Shown here: piece after piece, positions 48,317 through 58,778 of the stretch | Layout of the letters: every line of letters begins with the position of its first letter | How positions within the stretch are numbered: position 1 is the stretch's first letter | NCBI RefSeq assembly: GCF_001632365.1 | Contig: NW_024468540.1 | Coordinates: 354,309-418,308, forward strand | From: Laetiporus sulphureus 93-53 | Lineage: Eukaryota > Basidiomycota > Agaricomycetes > Polyporales > Laetiporaceae | Reading direction: 5' to 3' | Length of the DNA: 64,000 bases | Position numbers and translations under genes: made by a program | Notes under the pieces: generated by a model | Told to the model about the DNA's origin: nothing | Databases searched by the model: none | Seen by the model: only the letters and a program-made list of their open reading frames with translations

Positions 48317-49351
48317 TCAAGAATCTCTTTCAAGCCCTTCCGACCACTCCTCGTACGTCTGCAAGCAGCCTGGCTGCTTTCCTTCTCACGGTTGCGATCG
48401 CACCTTTGCCGATCGGAAGTGAAGCAGAGGAGTGGAAAGAGACGCTAGCCGATACATCTTGCCGACAGCCTTCATTGCATCATCACTGAAAAAATCGCCG
48501 TTTAAGAGAAGGCGCATCGCGGCGACGCTAGGCAACTCAGAGTTGTCATATGCCAGATGCGGTGGGACGTTTACCGCATTGTCGATTATGCTTGTGTAAA
48601 ACGGCCCGGGCTCGATGAGCGTGACCTGGACCAAAAGTTATTTCATGTCATGACTCATTTGAACCAGCCGTAGACATTATTCATGAAGTGATCCCACACC
48701 TTTATGTTCCATGCTGGGTCGAGTCCGGCAGCAAGGGATTCGCTAAAACCCTCTAATACTTCCAATCATAGCACGCACTGATAAGCCGGAATATCCGTAC
48801 TTGCTGATGAGCGAACTCACAGAATTTAGTGGCGTGATAGAAGCCATTTAACGGACCTCTACAGTCCCACATTGGGAAGACATCTGGAGAAGTCTTCCTC
48901 CGCGAGATTGGTTCACATCCCGATACATGCGAATCGCTTCTTTGCTGACGTTCACGGCGCCCCAGAAATTCATGTCAAAGAGTGCCCGTGCGACATGGTC
49001 TTCAGTGTTTTCCACCTCGCCAACGACGAGGCATCCAGCGTTGTTGAAAATCACATCGATGCGACCAAACTTCTTCTCCGCCTCCGCAAAGCATTCTTGA
49101 TCTCAACCGGTTTGGTGACGTCAAGCTTGAGGACAACTAGCCTGTGCTCAGGGTATTTACGAGCGAGATCGACGAGAGCTTCTGGCTTCCTTAGCGTGCT
49201 GATCGCGATGTCTCCGTTTTGGAGCACGAGCTCTGTCATGCAACGACCGAAACCAGATGAAGCTCCGGTAACTCATTTAGCTAGAGTCAGTGCAATACAT
49301 TTGAATAAATATGGAGTAGGACATACTGAACCATATTTTGGGGGACTCCAT
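48317..49351 (-). pseudogene. Short-chain dehydrogenase pseudogene on the opposite strand (SDR locus E)
   Basis: Exon 1 (49351-49327) reads MESPKIWF and splices to ITGASSGFGRCMTEL, as in locus B. Then breaks accumulate. One base is missing near 49090-49097 (before the AEAEKKFGRIDV region). A second break lies near 48860 (after LLQMSSQCG), and two more come near the C terminus (PIGKGAIATVRRKAARLL and YEEWSEGLERDS are in different frames). Exons 3 and 4 (GFSESLAAGLDPAWNIK; VTLIEPGPFYTS) remain recognisable. At least four frame breaks show an older pseudogene than locus C. Confidence 0.8.
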
Positions 49352-49951
49352 CGAGGGCAGATATAAAGGAGGCTCTATGACTTGAGGTCGACCTTTATAT
49401 ATTCCATCTTATTAGAGTTCTGACTCCGCATGATCAAATGATCCTAAAGGGCAGATACCTCGAGGAGTCGTGATAACGAGAAGTCAACCTAGCTAAGTAA
49501 CAATGTCAACAACGGATGATCGCATCAAGAATCCAGTGACCAACTTGTCAATTGGAGATATATAAAGTGCAGACAGTCTAGGTAACGCTCATCAGAGTTG
49601 GTCTACAGAGTTTCCTGAGCTATAGTCCACGGGCCGACGAAGCGAAACCATAGACCTACAAGGAAGCCATGTTGACTGACCACGGATCTTCGATGCTCGC
49701 TACTCGATAAAGATCTGCTTTCACTATATTCTGAACAATAGCAACGCATTCAAGGAAGCTGGACGCTTATAACGTACCCATAGACAGAAAGGTGCAGGTC
49801 AAGGTATTTTGAGAATTACCCATTTGTGGTTTTCCTATCATGTGTGATGGTACGAATGGTCACATATCCCAGAAAGTCCACGAAACTTCACGGGCGCATA
49901 GCTGATGCTTAACAACGGTGAAGGTAGGCGAGTAGCAAGGCAAATTCTACT

Positions 49952-50067
49952 AGCTGAAAGCCTGTGAGCATATGGGGCGCGTAAAGTGGCTCAGGCGCTC
50001 TTTTATGAAGGTCCGACTTATGGTGCAGATTCCGCCGGCGCCTGAGCCACTTCACAGGCTTTCAGCT
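49952..50067. repeat. Inverted repeat with a 16-base interruption in the left arm
   Basis: AGCTGAAAGCCTGTGA (49952-49967) and AAGTGGCTCAGGCGC (49984-49998) together match, inverted, the continuous right arm 50038-50067 (GCGCCTGAGCCACTT followed by TCACAGGCTTTCAGCT). The left arm carries an extra 16 bases (GCATATGGGGCGCGTA) in the middle. Loop of 39 bases. It could be a small MITE or a chance hairpin upstream of the 50256 gene. Confidence 0.65.
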
Positions 50068-50255
50068 GAAACGCCATCACGTGGTAAACACGATCACGAC
50101 GCAAGCGCTCGTGTTGGTTTTGAGCGCTCGAGTGCTCTCAGCGACTCTTCCACTGTCCACGTAGTGTCCGCCGCGATATCCCCATCCTCCTTTCTTACAT
50201 CACATCGCTGAATCTATCTCATATCTTGAATTGCCATCTATCTTTGTCTTGACTA

Positions 50256-52803
50256 ATGACACAAGATTCCTGTGTATATCTTACAACCTCCCGCATCAAC
50301 CGCCTCTTCAGGCCACTTCGCGCCAAGTGCACTGCACTAGCCGAGTTTGTGTCTGTGTCGACGAGGAAAAGAGCGGCTGTCTCCGTAACATATTCTAGGA
50401 CGACACGTTTCGCCTCTGCACATGTATTCGTTGACCGCGATGTGCCACCCTTGGCCCTGCTGCAGCCACCGGAAGCTCTGCGGTCGCGCATTCATCTGGA
50501 TAGGACGAGTATGGACAACCTTCAACTATCGAGGAAGATATATGATGTACGAGATGCATTCAAAAACATCTTACAAGCATCGTTAGGATCAACTGCAGTC
50601 CGCGGCCATTCCGGGCCATCCAGCCTTGCTGCTCTATGTGCAGGTATCGTAGGGGAGAACCTCCACGATGACGTCGAAGCCTATCAGGAGGGTCTGTTAC
50701 AAATGGGAAATGATACAGACGAACATGCCGCAATGGAATTTCTGGACGATCTCTACGAAGCCGTCCCAGGACATTATCGCAGGTTCGTTGTATTCAGGAC
50801 TATAGCCTCTCCGGTAGTAACGTCTCTACAGCTTTGCTGTTACCTCGCATGCGGTATCATATATTCTAGACGTTTGCCCCCATCATCCTACCCTACTTAC
50901 CGCCCTTCTCGACACTTGTCTCAACCACGCATTAGTCAAAGAATCTCAATTCATCCTACGCGCTTTGTTCAAGGCGGCCATCCGATCTACGGGCCAGAAT
51001 TACACGCCTATCTGCCCGCTTGCTCATCATGCACACAGCAACTATCTAACCACTCTCCGCGATATTTGTTGCTCGAACAACAAGTCCACTATCTGTCTAC
51101 AGCTCGATGATTATACTTTCGCCGCACTTCTCATAGATGTGCTCGCAGAATCTGGTGCAGGCTCAGTCGAAGCATGGACCTCAAAGGCAGTCGCAAAGCT
51201 CGCGATGCAATTGCAGACGCAGAGCTTCACAGCATTTATTCGACTTTGTTCCGGACTGGCGAACAGCATTGCCGACGCTGAGCATCAATCTACTCGGAGG
51301 AAATCTAAAAAGATAGACGACATTCAGCCTGACTCTAATGCGCCCTTGAAGAAGCGACTCGTGAAATGGGTCAAGTCTGCACTAGATCGCTTGCACTCAC
51401 AATTCTCGAGCGGCGACACCGCGGTGCTGTCAGCCGACGTTTCAGACAATTTCAATGCCGTCGTTGACTTCTTGCTTCTCGCCATGCCTCTGCACTTTCG
51501 CGCTGTCCAAGACTTCTCAGATCCTTCAAGTGCAAATTTGACTGACGCGATGGTCTGTTTGGGTACCTATTGCCTCGCGGCGCCCCTCGCATCTTCTCTG
51601 ATATCGAGCGATCTCGAGTCTCTGGTCAAACTGTTACACAGTGCACGTGCTGGGACGGAGACGTTTGATACTTTGGTATCATTGGTGTTCTCTCCCACCC
51701 CTGCTTCTCCCCTCTTGGATAAGGAGCCTTCAAGCCAGAGCTCAACCCCCACCCCTCCGCCCGAATCATCCATCCCTCACGTAGGGGGACTGCAGGAACT
51801 TCGCAGATATGCACGTGCATTACGTTCGCATGACATTTTCCACCTGGAAGCCTCACTGTGGTCAAACGCGCTGCGCCACGTCGAGGACATATTGCTTACG
51901 TCAAACTCACTGCCTTTCATGTCAAAACCTGTAACGGCAGTCGACCTGGATGCTATCAGGAAAGAGCTTGTACGACGCGTCGAACGTGCCGAGGCACGAT
52001 GCTTTGGCGCTCGTAATGCCTCCCGGCTTGCAGTTGCTCCTGTGACACAGCCTGGTGATGCCGTGCCTAGTCCTGCTTCAACCCACATGTTTGAGGCAAG
52101 GGAGCCTCACAGGGGTGAGGAATATGTTTGGGAGGAGATGATCAGCTCCTGGGTGCGGAAAACTCCAGTCGTTGAACGAATGCCACGACCCTCCAAGCGG
52201 CGGAAAGTCGACCTTGACAGTCCTTCTGACCAGTCGGGTTGTCGAAATTCCCTATCAAAGTCGCGGCTGCGTCGGTCTCAATCGCGAGATTCACATCCGT
52301 GCTCGGATAGCATACCAAGGGCACGTCGTTCCGTGTCTAGCACGAGCCTGGAGGTGAGCCCGACGGTAACAGCTGTGGCTTCCGACGATTTCGACGCCCC
52401 TTTGAGCGCTGGGAGCACTAGTCGCTCTCTGTCTAGGTCTCCCAGCAAGCATCGGCGGCAGGATGAGTTGAAAACACTCAATTGCACGCCGCACGGCCAA
52501 CGTGAAGCTCAGTCGCGCGCTCGCCGCATCTCGAACTTTGCAACCATTGTCGCAGATGCTCAGATGAATCGTATCGTCCTACATCCGGAGCGCAAATCTG
52601 AGGAACGTTCTGGTAGCAGCGATCGGTCTCCTCAGTCGCGGAAGAGCACTGCTGCAGAGGCTTTTGGTGATCGCAGGTATGTTACCGTTAAGAGGACTAT
52701 GTCGAGGAGTCCGGTTCGAAGTCTTTGCACTGCCGACCAGCTCTCATCAGATGATGCTTTGGATCTATTCGCATATCGCTCGTCTTCGCCATCCGAGCCA
52801 TAG
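50256..52803 (+). CDS. Conserved-looking hypothetical protein, 832 aa
   Basis: Family not recognised. Two exons, 50256-50782 and 50832-52803, are joined by a 49-bp phase-2 intron; the join gives HYRSFAVTSHAVSYILDVCPHH-type continuity. The N-terminal 500 residues look helical and repeat-like (LLTALLDTCLNHALVKES, TFAALLIDVLAESGAG, AVAKLAMQLQTQSFTAF), suggesting an alpha-solenoid, though no named repeat fits. The C-terminal third is disordered: Ser/Arg-rich with SKSRLRRSQSRD and SRSLSRSPSKHRR, and a likely nuclear signal PSKRRKVD. I infer a nuclear protein. Start uncertain: MTQDSC at 50256 is the first, but MDNLQLSRKIYD (about 50511) may be the true one. Confidence 0.7.
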
Positions 52804-54333
52804 AACGTCTATCTACAGACTCTACATGGCTCTACATCGTACCTCAAGTGTATTCGCATATTTGTCTACATCATGTACATCGTTTCATCATCTACCCTTA
52901 GCTATTTTGCATGGAATATTGATAGCAATCGGCATTGTTGTATCGATCATACACCTCGTATGTCTTAGTTGACTCTATTTTGATGTTTGTTCAGTTGGTC
53001 TCTGCTGTGAGGCTTGAAGGATATCTCCGCGTTGTCAATATCCGTGGCTGACACTTCTGGCAGAAGAAACATGATCTTGGCGAGCGAGGAAACCTGAACA
53101 ATAAATTTTGTCGAGGATCCAGAGGCCTGTTGGAAAGATGTGGGATGAGGAAATCGGATGATATAGCTCTTCATACACTGCTAGCCTGCAGGAAATATGT
53201 ATGTGCGATGTCCGATTCTGACCAGAACAGTTTACCCTGATCATTATATTATCATCATTCCAATTCAATTAATTAAGTACTATTACCCTTGTTTCTTGCG
53301 CGTTTGAATTATATAAGTTGACGGAAGCTACAATGTAATGTACTGCGTCACTAGTGATCGGCCGGAAAGCGCTAAGCGCCCAATAATGAGCACTCTGATA
53401 GGCTGCGCTGAGGCCACCAATCAGGACGCACGGTACTGATTGTCCAGTCGGCGACCGTGAGCCTCGTGGCATGGGCGCCTGCTCTGTGTGTGGCCCCGAA
53501 AATACAGACTTCAGCGTTGTCTTTTAGATACGAGCTATATATATGGTCTTTGACGAAACTAACACTACGCCAAGACGTTCTATTTCATGCGAAACTATGC
53601 GCTCAAATAACTATCATCACAAGGCAAATTTATGAGGAACGAGTGAAGAGAGAAAATCACTTAGCTCCCTATGTCCGAAGTTCGAACGACAAACACACTA
53701 CCTGATGATCGCAAGAAGTCGTTATTATCGATCACCAGAGATCAATGGCATGGATAACGATCGGCAAGTAGAAGACATCGCCACAGCATCGGCTAGCGTC
53801 GGTCGTATGTAGAGCGGCGTTAACTCCAGCGCCAGCACAGCCACCAAAGACGTTTGATAGAATTCAGTGGCGAATAGATGCGCGGCGGGCACAGGCATGA
53901 CGTGATCGATCACAACAGGATGAGTTCGCATTGAAGACCTGTGTGCGTGAGTATCGCGGATCGATGTTGTGGCCGACAGGCGTTAGACATTGATTCGGCA
54001 TTGTCCTGGTACGACTATGAAGAGACAGAAGGCTTACAGCAACCATTGGACTCCAAGCGTCTCATTGGTCCCAATGTCATCGCAGCCGGGCAGGAGCGTA
54101 GGCTAGAAGACACAGAAATTCGTGAAACTAGGGAGCTGATGGACGCCCCGTGGCTCGCGCGATGGCTGCAACACGACCCGAGATGCTCTCCAGGATCCAG
54201 GCCTCAGGCCCACAGCATCGTTACACATTCTTGCTCATGCGTTTACAAGCACTATGAGCGAGCGACGTTCAAGGGCAACGGCCCGGCGGCCCGATTGAAT
54301 ACGACAGCAGCGGGCGGAAAGTCGAGAGACTCC
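52804..54333. other. Intergenic, about 1.5 kb
   Basis: No supported gene. Short frames (for example 53941-54336 plus) have no recognisable motif. Confidence 0.4.
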
Positions 54334-55542
54334 TAGATGGCACTGTTCGTCCAGGCGAGGCGTTGCTTGTGCAGGGAAGCGTAGATCAGGGACTGCGAGA
54401 GACGGGCCGGGGTGGGAAGGCGTGCTAGGCGCACCGCAAATGTGAATGAGCCCGGAAGCTGACTCAGGGCGCTGACGCTTCGTGGCGTCGCGAAACAGTC
54501 AAACGAGCCTCCGTGAGGGAATTGTGCTAGCGTTACTTACGTCTACCAGCATGAAACCATGAGGTTGCTAGGGTGGGGAGAATCCACGATCAAAAAGAGG
54601 CTGCGCCAGTGAGCGAGACATGTTTGATCCCTTGAGCGTACCTGAGTTCGAAAGGGCGTTTGAAAGAATCAAAGACAACCCGGGCCGCAATCTGCCTCGA
54701 CCTGGAACGAACGTCAAGGAGCATTTGTGTGCCGCAAAACCGCATGCAGTCGCTCCCGGGTTGTCTTTCTGTCACTTCTACTTGAGCCGTAATGTTATAG
54801 GGAGACAACGGATCAAGGAAGCTATGGAATTTGTAGTGCTACTGTCAGCGGATATCGCGAGGATCGCAGAAAAACTGTGCAGCTGATGGTACGAAGCTGA
54901 GAGCGGCGATGCAGACGAGCATTCAGGCATGGCCCGCGCCTTTTCGAGCAGCGTCAACAGCGAAAGATCCACAGCGCGGGCGAGCATAAAACGAGGAGGA
55001 AAGTCGTCGTCAAATCGCATGTGTTAGTTGTTTCTAGAGCGATTCTAGGAGCGAGGGCTGGTTCCGCGCACAGCAAGTGTGGAAAATATGGGGCCCCGTA
55101 CGCCAAGCAGTCCCTCGCACTGGACAGTCAGTTGACGATTGGTTGAGCGGGATGCAGCCACGGCAACTGCATTACCCGGTCTGGACGCGCTGTGGGCGTC
55201 GTCTTCTCAAGTGCGCTCGCACGGAGAGTTTGTGCAGACGATATCTACTATGGCCACGACAAGCACCAGAGCGTGCAGAAATGAGTATTTCAGTCGACAC
55301 ATGGCTGCTGACCGTTCCATGTTTGGCATTGGAGGCATGTGAGCGTGTACCCACAGGAAGCCCCTCGTCGCTGCGGCAGCGAGGCAGCTCATCTTCCTTG
55401 CTCTCGACGACCATCTCTCAGTCTCCTCGCCTCCCTTCGGGAGGCCATTTGTCGCCAGCATCGCATCCGGAGCCATTCTCTCCGTAGGCGGGACACCGAG
55501 TGCGGACAGAACCGGGTTGCTGTTCTCTGACGGTCCAGTCAC
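54334..55542 (-). CDS. Possible unrecognised minus-strand gene
   Basis: Weak model. An open frame starting at 55542 (MTGPSENSNPVLSALGVPP) runs 111 codons. Further down, 55020-54779 is open (MRFDDDFPPRFMLARAVDL). A spliced 3' end is plausible: PHGFMLVD followed by a GTAAGT donor (near 54541), then an acceptor CTCTCGCAG (near 54390) to SLIYASLHKQRLAWTNSAI and a stop at 54334. Splicing between the pieces is not resolved, and no family is recognised. Its start would be 365 bp from the PEPCK ATG, making a divergent pair. It could equally be decayed sequence. Confidence 0.25.
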
Positions 55543-55613
55543 GAGACACGCGTTGCACCATATATGGAAACAGCCATCTCATGCTGAATGCAGTTGGCCT
55601 TGCTCGCTGCTAC

Positions 55614-55894
55614 TATAAAGTCATCGTCTCTCCGCCCGTTCATACTCAACTCCCTACCCCGTATCTCATCCTCGTCTTGTCCCCTCACCCGTTCTTTCTC
55701 TCGTCCATACTCCACGATTACACGCGCAGCCGATGTAAGTCTCGCTCCCGTGCCAGCTGACCCGGTCACGGCCTGGATGACCTCTGCCGAGGTATATAGG
55801 CCGCGGGTCGGGTCTCTGCTGGCAGTTGTTTGCAACCCTCTTACTATCCCCCTCACCTGTACTAACGCACTGTGCTTTTGCTCTCCTCTCCTAG
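55614..55894 (+). promoter_or_regulatory. PEPCK core promoter (TATA box) and 5'-UTR intron
   Basis: TATAAAG at 55614-55620 is followed by a pyrimidine-rich tract to about 55710, a common layout for highly expressed fungal genes. A GTAAGT donor at 55735 and a CTCCTAG acceptor ending at 55894 define a 160-bp intron wholly within the leader, 12 bases before the ATG. The donor overlaps an ATGTAA (55733-55738), a minimal upstream ORF present only in unspliced RNA. Confidence 0.6.
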
Positions 55895-55906
55895 TCTGAT
55901 ATCACC

Positions 55907-57985
55907 ATGGCCTACCGAACCCCCTACGTGACCCCTCGCATCCTCCACAAGAACTATGCCCAGGCGTTCGACGCCGAGCCAAGCAAACGTAAGTGCAACG
56001 TCTACACGCGTCTTTCCGTTCGCTCACGACCCCGCTAGTGGTTGGGCGCGACCTGGAGTACTTCTCCCAGGCTGGCTTCGACATGGATCGGATCCAGATC
56101 AAACGCAATGCCCCTATTGCTCTCCTCTACGAGGACGCCATCCGGAATGAGGGCGCAATCATCTCCTCGTCAGGGGCGTTGATCAATTTCTCTGGCAAGA
56201 AAACTGGCCGTAGCCCCAAGGACAAGCGTATCGTCTACGAGGATACGTCCAAGAGTGAGATCTGGTGGGGATCCGTTAACATCATGATGGACGAGCGTAG
56301 GTGTACTTTGTATTCGCCCGTGTCTCATTTCGCTCACGCTTGCACGCAGACACCTTCGAGATCAATCGTGAGCGTGCCATCGACTACCTGAACACCCGCG
56401 ACAACGTCTACGTGTTCGATGGTTACGCTGGCGTGAGTCACCCCAAACGTCATGCGAGCATAGATTTTTTGCTGACTTCCATCTTTGATCCGTGCCTAGT
56501 GGGATCCGAAGTACCGCATTAAGGTCCGGGTCATCTGCGCGCGGGCTTACCACGCGTTGTTCATGGTAAGCGCCGTCCGAGCTTTTCGCGTCCGCATGTC
56601 ACTGACGTCACGCGACTCAGAACAACATGCTCATCCGACCAACGGAGGAGGAGTTGAAGACCTTTGGCGAGCCCGACTTCATCATCTACAACGCGGGCCA
56701 GTTCCCGGCCAATCGCTTCACGAAGGGCATGTCGTCGACGACGTCTGTCGAGATCAACTTCAAGCGCATGGAGATGGTCATCCTCGGTACAGAGTACGCC
56801 GGTGAGATGAAGAAGGGTGTCTTCTCCGTCATGGTTAGTACTTCCCTGTGGTGCAAATGATGAGTGGTAGCTGACGCGTCTTGTCATTCAGCACTACCTC
56901 CAACCCGTCAAGTTTGGCACGCTCTCGTTGCACTCTTCTGCGAACGTTGGCATGGACAAGGGCGACGTGACGCTCTTCTTTGGTCTGTCTGGCACGGGCA
57001 AGACGACGCTCTCCGCAGACCCGCGCCGCCTGCTGATCGGTGACGACGAGCATGTGTGGTCGGACACGGGCGTGTTCAACATCGAGGGCGGGTGCTATGC
57101 CAAGTGCATCAACCTCTCCGCAGAGAAGGAGCCCGAGATCTTCAACGCGATTCGCTTCGGCAGCATCCTCGAGAACGTCGTGTACAACCCTATCTCGCGC
57201 GTACCGGACTATGATGACATCAGCATCACGGAGAACACGCGTTGCGCGTACCCGATCGAGTACATCCCGAATGCGCAGATTCCGTGCGTGGTTGACCGCC
57301 AGCCGAGCAACATCATCATGTTGACGTGCGACGCGTTCGGTGTGCTCCCGCCTGTGAGCAAACTCACGCCGGCACAGGCTAGCTACCACTTCTTGGCTGG
57401 TTACACCTCGTACGTGCATGTTTGCTTGTGCTTGTCGATACTTTCTCATTGTAATGCCTGTAGAAAAACTCCTGGTACAGAGGACGGCGTCCTTGAGCCA
57501 ATCCCCACCTTCTCGACGTGCTACAGCGCGCCGTTCATTGTCCTCCACGTACGTGCCACGTTCTATCCAACAATCATCGCAGTTGCTGATTATTCTCATA
57601 GCCCGGCCGCTACGCCGAGATGCTTGCAGAGCGCATGAAGAAGTACAACGTCGACTGCTGGCTGATCAACACCGGCTGGACTGGCGGCAAGTTTGGCACG
57701 GGCAAGCGTTGCCCGCTCAAATACACGCGCATGATCGTAGATGCGGTGCACTCGGGCGAGCTCGCAAAGGCGGAGTTCGAGACGGTCGGCACGTTCAACT
57801 TGAAGGTCCCGACGCATATTGAGGGTGTGCCGCGTGATCTGCTGAACCCGCGTCATGCGTGGGCGGACAAGGAGGCGTTCGAGCGCGAGGTGCGCAAGCT
57901 TGCGGTCATGTTCGGGAAGGCGTTTGCGCTGTACGAGTCGGACGTTGATGAGAGCGTGCGCTTGGCGGGCCCGCAGATCGCGTGA
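55907..57985 (+). CDS. Phosphoenolpyruvate carboxykinase (ATP), 562 aa
   Basis: Converts oxaloacetate plus ATP to PEP, the committed step of gluconeogenesis in the cytosol. Eight exons in phase: 55907-55988, 56039-56296, 56350-56432, 56500-56565, 56621-56833, 56892-57409, 57464-57548 and 57602-57985 (1689 nt). Motifs: GRSPKDKR substrate loop, kinase-1a [11 protein letters not shown], kinase-2 LIGDDEHVW (Mg site), and [10 protein letters not shown] with the arginine-bearing downstream segment ([10 protein letters not shown]). ATP-type rather than GTP-type by these motifs and by length. The start ACCATGG is a strong context. Fungal PEPCK genes are normally glucose-repressed; the promoter here was not analysed for such sites. 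Confidence 0.95.
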
Positions 57986-58778
57986 GCGCTGAGGACGGTG
58001 TGTTTGACGGACTGCAGTTCATCATGGTCGGGCATGTAGGAATGTTGAGCCACAGCCTATGTACTTGTATGCATTCATTAGCTATAGAGCAAATAGTCTA
58101 TGTCTTCATGCTGGCGTGTTATTGAGGTGAAGCAGGCTGCGATCTGTTAGGACTTACCAACTGCGGCTTGAACACTGATCTTGGTCGTGCAAGTCAGGTT
58201 CTGGTCTGGGCTGGACCGCATGTCTATGGACTTCCTTTATTAACGGCGCACGGTCTTCTTTGATGTGGCCACTCACCCAAGCCTGCAGCAAGTGAATATG
58301 CATCAGAGATTGCCCACATCCTGGACTTGCGGGCCGCGCAATCGACTCGAGAGCACGGAATGCAGTTTTGGTGATCATCAAGTCATGTTTTTCATACCTC
58401 CGAGCCCGTGGTTCCATCAGAAAGTCAATGTTGGGCAAAGTGCTCGTCAGCCCCTTCGACTCGAACAGCGCCGCGTTTCGGTCAGAAACTTTACCTACGC
58501 TTCGGCGTACGTCGTACTCGACCAACAACTCGTCGAGACATTCATCGAGGTTGAGTGAGTTGATGGCCGGGCGCCTGCCACAGCTGGGCGGCGATCTGAA
58601 TCATCACGAGCCCGATCACTCTGTGATAGCGACGCGGTTGAGCGCCAGGCCTTCCACGCGCGTTGATTCCCCCTCTACACTCCGACAAGCGCTGCCCCTC
58701 ATCCCTTCCTCGTCGACGCGCAGCTCCTCGCTCGAGTGATAAAGTTCGTTCCGCCGACGCGTTTTTATTGAGATCGAA
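57986..58778. other. Intergenic with an unassigned minus-strand frame (58154-58590)
   Basis: After the PEPCK stop, a minus-strand frame from about 58590 to 58154 is open (NLDECLDELLVEYDVRRSV ... LMHIHLLQAWVSGHIKED). It has protein-like composition but no start, no family match I know, and no resolved splicing. It may be a gene fragment. The last part is the promoter of the 58779 gene. Confidence 0.25.

Noticed and set aside
36000..49351. Secondary-metabolite gene cluster around the SDR genes
   Set aside because: No polyketide synthase, NRPS, terpene synthase or P450 is present, and the genes in between are housekeeping.
50854..50869. A 16-bp GT...AG stretch (GGTATCATATATTCTAG) as a second intron in the 50256 gene
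   Set aside because: Too short to splice, and the frame is open through it once the 49-bp intron at 50783-50831 is removed.
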